Assembly: GCA_023415725.1 (NCBI GenBank)
Contig: JAEZJR010000176.1
Span: 1 to 14,962 of the forward strand
Reading direction: 5' to 3'
Source of the DNA: Acidobacteriota bacterium
GTDB taxonomy: Bacteria > Acidobacteriota > Blastocatellia > Pyrinomonadales > Pyrinomonadaceae
DNA: 14,962 nt
Made by a program: the position numbers and the translations under genes. Below, in pieces: positions 13,582-14,962 of the stretch. Under the pieces are notes generated by a model. The model was not told the origin of the DNA, made no database searches, and was given only the letters and a program-made list of their open reading frames with translations. Position 1 is the stretch's first letter, and the number at the start of each line of letters is the position of its first letter.

Positions 13582-14883
13582 TCAAACCGAGGGCTTCTCC
13601 CTCAACTTCACGATCTCATCCAATATCCTATCAGCCATCTCCCGCTTCGGCATCAGCGGCAGATCGACCGAGCCGGACTTCGTGATCACCGTCGCGATGT
13701 TCGTGTCCGAGTTGAACCCGGCGCCGTTCTGGCTAACGTCGTTCGCGACGACCATGTCTAGATTCTTCTTCCCCATTTTGATCCGGGCATAGGTGACGAC
13801 GTCGTTCGTCTCCGCGGCGAAGCCGACCACGATCTGCCCGTCCTTCCGCCGTTTAGACACTTCCGAAAGGATATCCGGGGTCTTCTTCAACTCCAGCGTC
13901 ATCGTGTCGAGGCCCTCTTTCTTGATCTTCGCTTCCGCCGCTTCCGCCGGAGCGTAATCCGCAACCGCCGCCGCCCCGACAAAGACCGTCACGTCCGGCA
14001 ACTCCCGCATCACCGCGTCGAACATCTCCTGCGCCGAGATCCCTTTAACGACCTCAACACCCGCCGGCGGCCCCACCGACGTCACTCCGGCCACCACCGT
14101 GACCTTCGCCCCACGCGCCGCCGCAGCCTCCGCCACCGCGAACCCCATCTTCCCCGACGAATGATTCGAAATGAACCTCACCGGATCTATCGCCTCCCGC
14201 GTCCCCCCGACCGTGATCAAGATATGCTCGCCGCTTAGGTCAGAACCGCCTGCGTGAGCGGGTGGCTTCAACTCAGCATCCGAGCCATTTGCTCTGGAAA
14301 GGACATCTTTGCCACCTGCTAACGCAGGTGGTTCTGCCTCCTCTACGGTTAACAGATCCAAAGCCTGTCCGACAATATTCTCCACATCCTCCAGCTTCCC
14401 CGTCCCCACCGTCTTGCAAGCCAGTTCCCCCGCGATCGGCTCAACGAACCGAACACCGTCGGACTTCAATTGCTCGATATTCCGTTGCGTCGCCGGCTGC
14501 TCCCACATCGTCGTGTTCATCGCCGGGGCGATCATCACCGGTGCGGTGCAGGCGAGATATGTAGAAGAAAGAAAATCGTCAGCGATCCCGTTCGCGAACT
14601 TCGCGATCGTGTTCGCCGTCGCGGGTACTATTAATAAGAGATCGATGTTCTGCGAAAAATTCACATGAGCGATCGGGTCCGGGTTCTGCGGATCGTAATC
14701 GTCCACGATCACGTGCCCCCCGGTGAGCGCCCGGAACGTCAACGGCCGCACGAACTCCGTCGCATGCCGCGTCATCGCCACCGACACCTCACACCCCGCC
14801 TTCTGCAGCAGCCTCATCACCTCCACGGCCTTATAAACCGCGATCCCGCCGCATACACCCAAGCCGACGCGAAACTTCGCCAT
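13582..14883 (-). CDS. coaBC: Bifunctional CoaBC (phosphopantothenoylcysteine decarboxylase / synthetase) with a REPIN-encoded linker
   Basis: The 433-residue enzyme carries out two steps of coenzyme A synthesis: CoaB joins 4'-phosphopantothenate to cysteine using CTP, and the flavoprotein CoaC decarboxylates the product. The CoaC domain (about 1-178) shows GGIAVYK, the AHVNFSQ His, PATANTIAKFANGIADD, PAMNTTMWEQP and the ACKTVGTGKLED flap with its catalytic Cys. The CoaB domain (about 216-430) shows TREAIDPVRFISNHSSGKMG, KKTPDIL, VGFAAET and the VANDVS segment. Between them lie about 32 extra residues (AEPPALAGG to KPPAHAGGSD) encoded by a palindromic repeat, which explains the length above the usual 400 or so. 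Both active sites look intact, so the insertion is probably tolerated. The ATG at 14883 lacks a Shine-Dalgarno. The gene upstream is outside the window. Confidence 0.96.
   Translation of the reverse strand: MAKFRVGLGVCGGIAVYKAVEVMRLLQKAGCEVSVAMTRHATEFVRPLTFRALTGGHVIVDDYDPQNPDPIAHVNFSQNIDLLLIVPATANTIAKFANGIADDFLSSTYLACTAPVMIAPAMNTTMWEQPATQRNIEQLKSDGVRFVEPIAGELACKTVGTGKLEDVENIVGQALDLLTVEEAEPPALAGGKDVLSRANGSDAELKPPAHAGGSDLSGEHILITVGGTREAIDPVRFISNHSSGKMGFAVAEAAAARGAKVTVVAGVTSVGPPAGVEVVKGISAQEMFDAVMRELPDVTVFVGAAAVADYAPAEAAEAKIKKEGLDTMTLELKKTPDILSEVSKRRKDGQIVVGFAAETNDVVTYARIKMGKKNLDMVVANDVSQNGAGFNSDTNIATVITKSGSVDLPLMPKREMADRILDEIVKLREKPSV
14241..14336. repeat. 96-bp REPIN-like palindromic element inserted in frame in coaBC
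   Basis: Two 26-bp arms (14241-14266 and 14311-14336) are inverted copies with 23 matching positions, separated by a 44-base spacer. Each arm is itself a hairpin: CCACCTGC-TAAC-GCAGGTGG (right, perfect 8-bp stem) and CCGCCTGC-GTGA-GCGGGTGG (left, two mismatches). The element is 96 bp, exactly 32 codons, with no stop on the coding strand. Because each arm is self-complementary, both encode PPAxAGG peptides (residues about 183-215 of CoaBC). It is an RPE-like case, that is, a palindromic element living inside a protein gene. No target duplication is evident. Confidence 0.75.
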
Positions 14884-14962
14884 ATTGACGATAATCTTAC
14901 ATCAAGTCGGCGCCATTCAGTGTGCGGAGCTCACGCCGATATCATTAGCTACATATGGAGCG

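Noticed and set aside
14917..14961. Possible C-terminal end of an upstream minus-strand gene (reads APYVANDIGVSSAH then stop)
   Set aside because: Fourteen codons at the window edge are too few to tell coding from chance, and no family pattern is visible.
1..14962. CRISPR arrays, tRNA or rRNA genes, phage or transposase genes
   Set aside because: No regularly spaced direct repeats of CRISPR size, no RNA gene signatures and no transposase or phage motifs were seen on either strand.

Overview
The window (about 15 kb, roughly 57% GC by eye) is a bacterial chromosomal segment with 12 confident protein genes and no RNA genes, phage genes or transposases. The mix of genes suggests a Gram-negative-type bacterium, most likely Acidobacteriota and perhaps class Blastocatellia: an outer-membrane secretin with a C-terminal cohesin-like domain, GspG-like pseudopilins, a bacterioruberin-type carotenoid gene set, a family 4 uracil-DNA glycosylase with a long N-terminal extension, and palindromic repeats inside and between genes. 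The phylum is inferred from gene style only.

Left part (1-5674), all on the minus strand. An ECF-type sigma factor gene lies at 32-652. To its right is an operon read from right to left: a secretin with TPR, STN and cohesin-like domains, two GspG-like pseudopilins and a PilM-like protein, ending near a stem-loop at 710-736. The secretin and the first pseudopilin share a TGATG stop/start. No assembly ATPase, platform protein, PilN or PilO is present, so the operon is one part of a type II secretion or type IV pilus-like machine. A 362-base gap in front of the secretin (5313-5674) holds GGAAC-containing elements resembling a palindrome in front of the sigma gene.

Middle part (5675-11680) is a carotenoid island plus cinA. 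It encodes phytoene synthase (crtB) and phytoene desaturase (crtI), overlapping by 8 bases; a UbiA-family prenyltransferase of the lycopene-elongase kind on the plus strand; and a fusion of a CruF-type carotenoid hydratase with type I isopentenyl-diphosphate isomerase. Together these could take geranylgeranyl diphosphate to lycopene, add C5 units and hydrate the ends, giving a C50 bacterioruberin-like pigment. The fused isomerase would supply the dimethylallyl diphosphate used by the elongase. crtE is not in the window. cinA lies 36 bases downstream of the fusion gene.

Right part (11681-14962), minus strand: two tandem family 4-like uracil-DNA glycosylases, one canonical with four Fe-S cysteines and one shortened copy lacking the cluster and the usual motif 2 His, then coaBC for coenzyme A synthesis. 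Three different palindromic elements are packed into this 2 kb. A 150-bp element reaches into the stop codon of the canonical glycosylase gene, a three-hairpin element fills the glycosylase/coaBC gap, and a 96-bp REPIN-like element sits in frame inside coaBC, encoding 32 extra residues in the interdomain linker. Degenerate 7-bp tandem repeats mark other gene borders.
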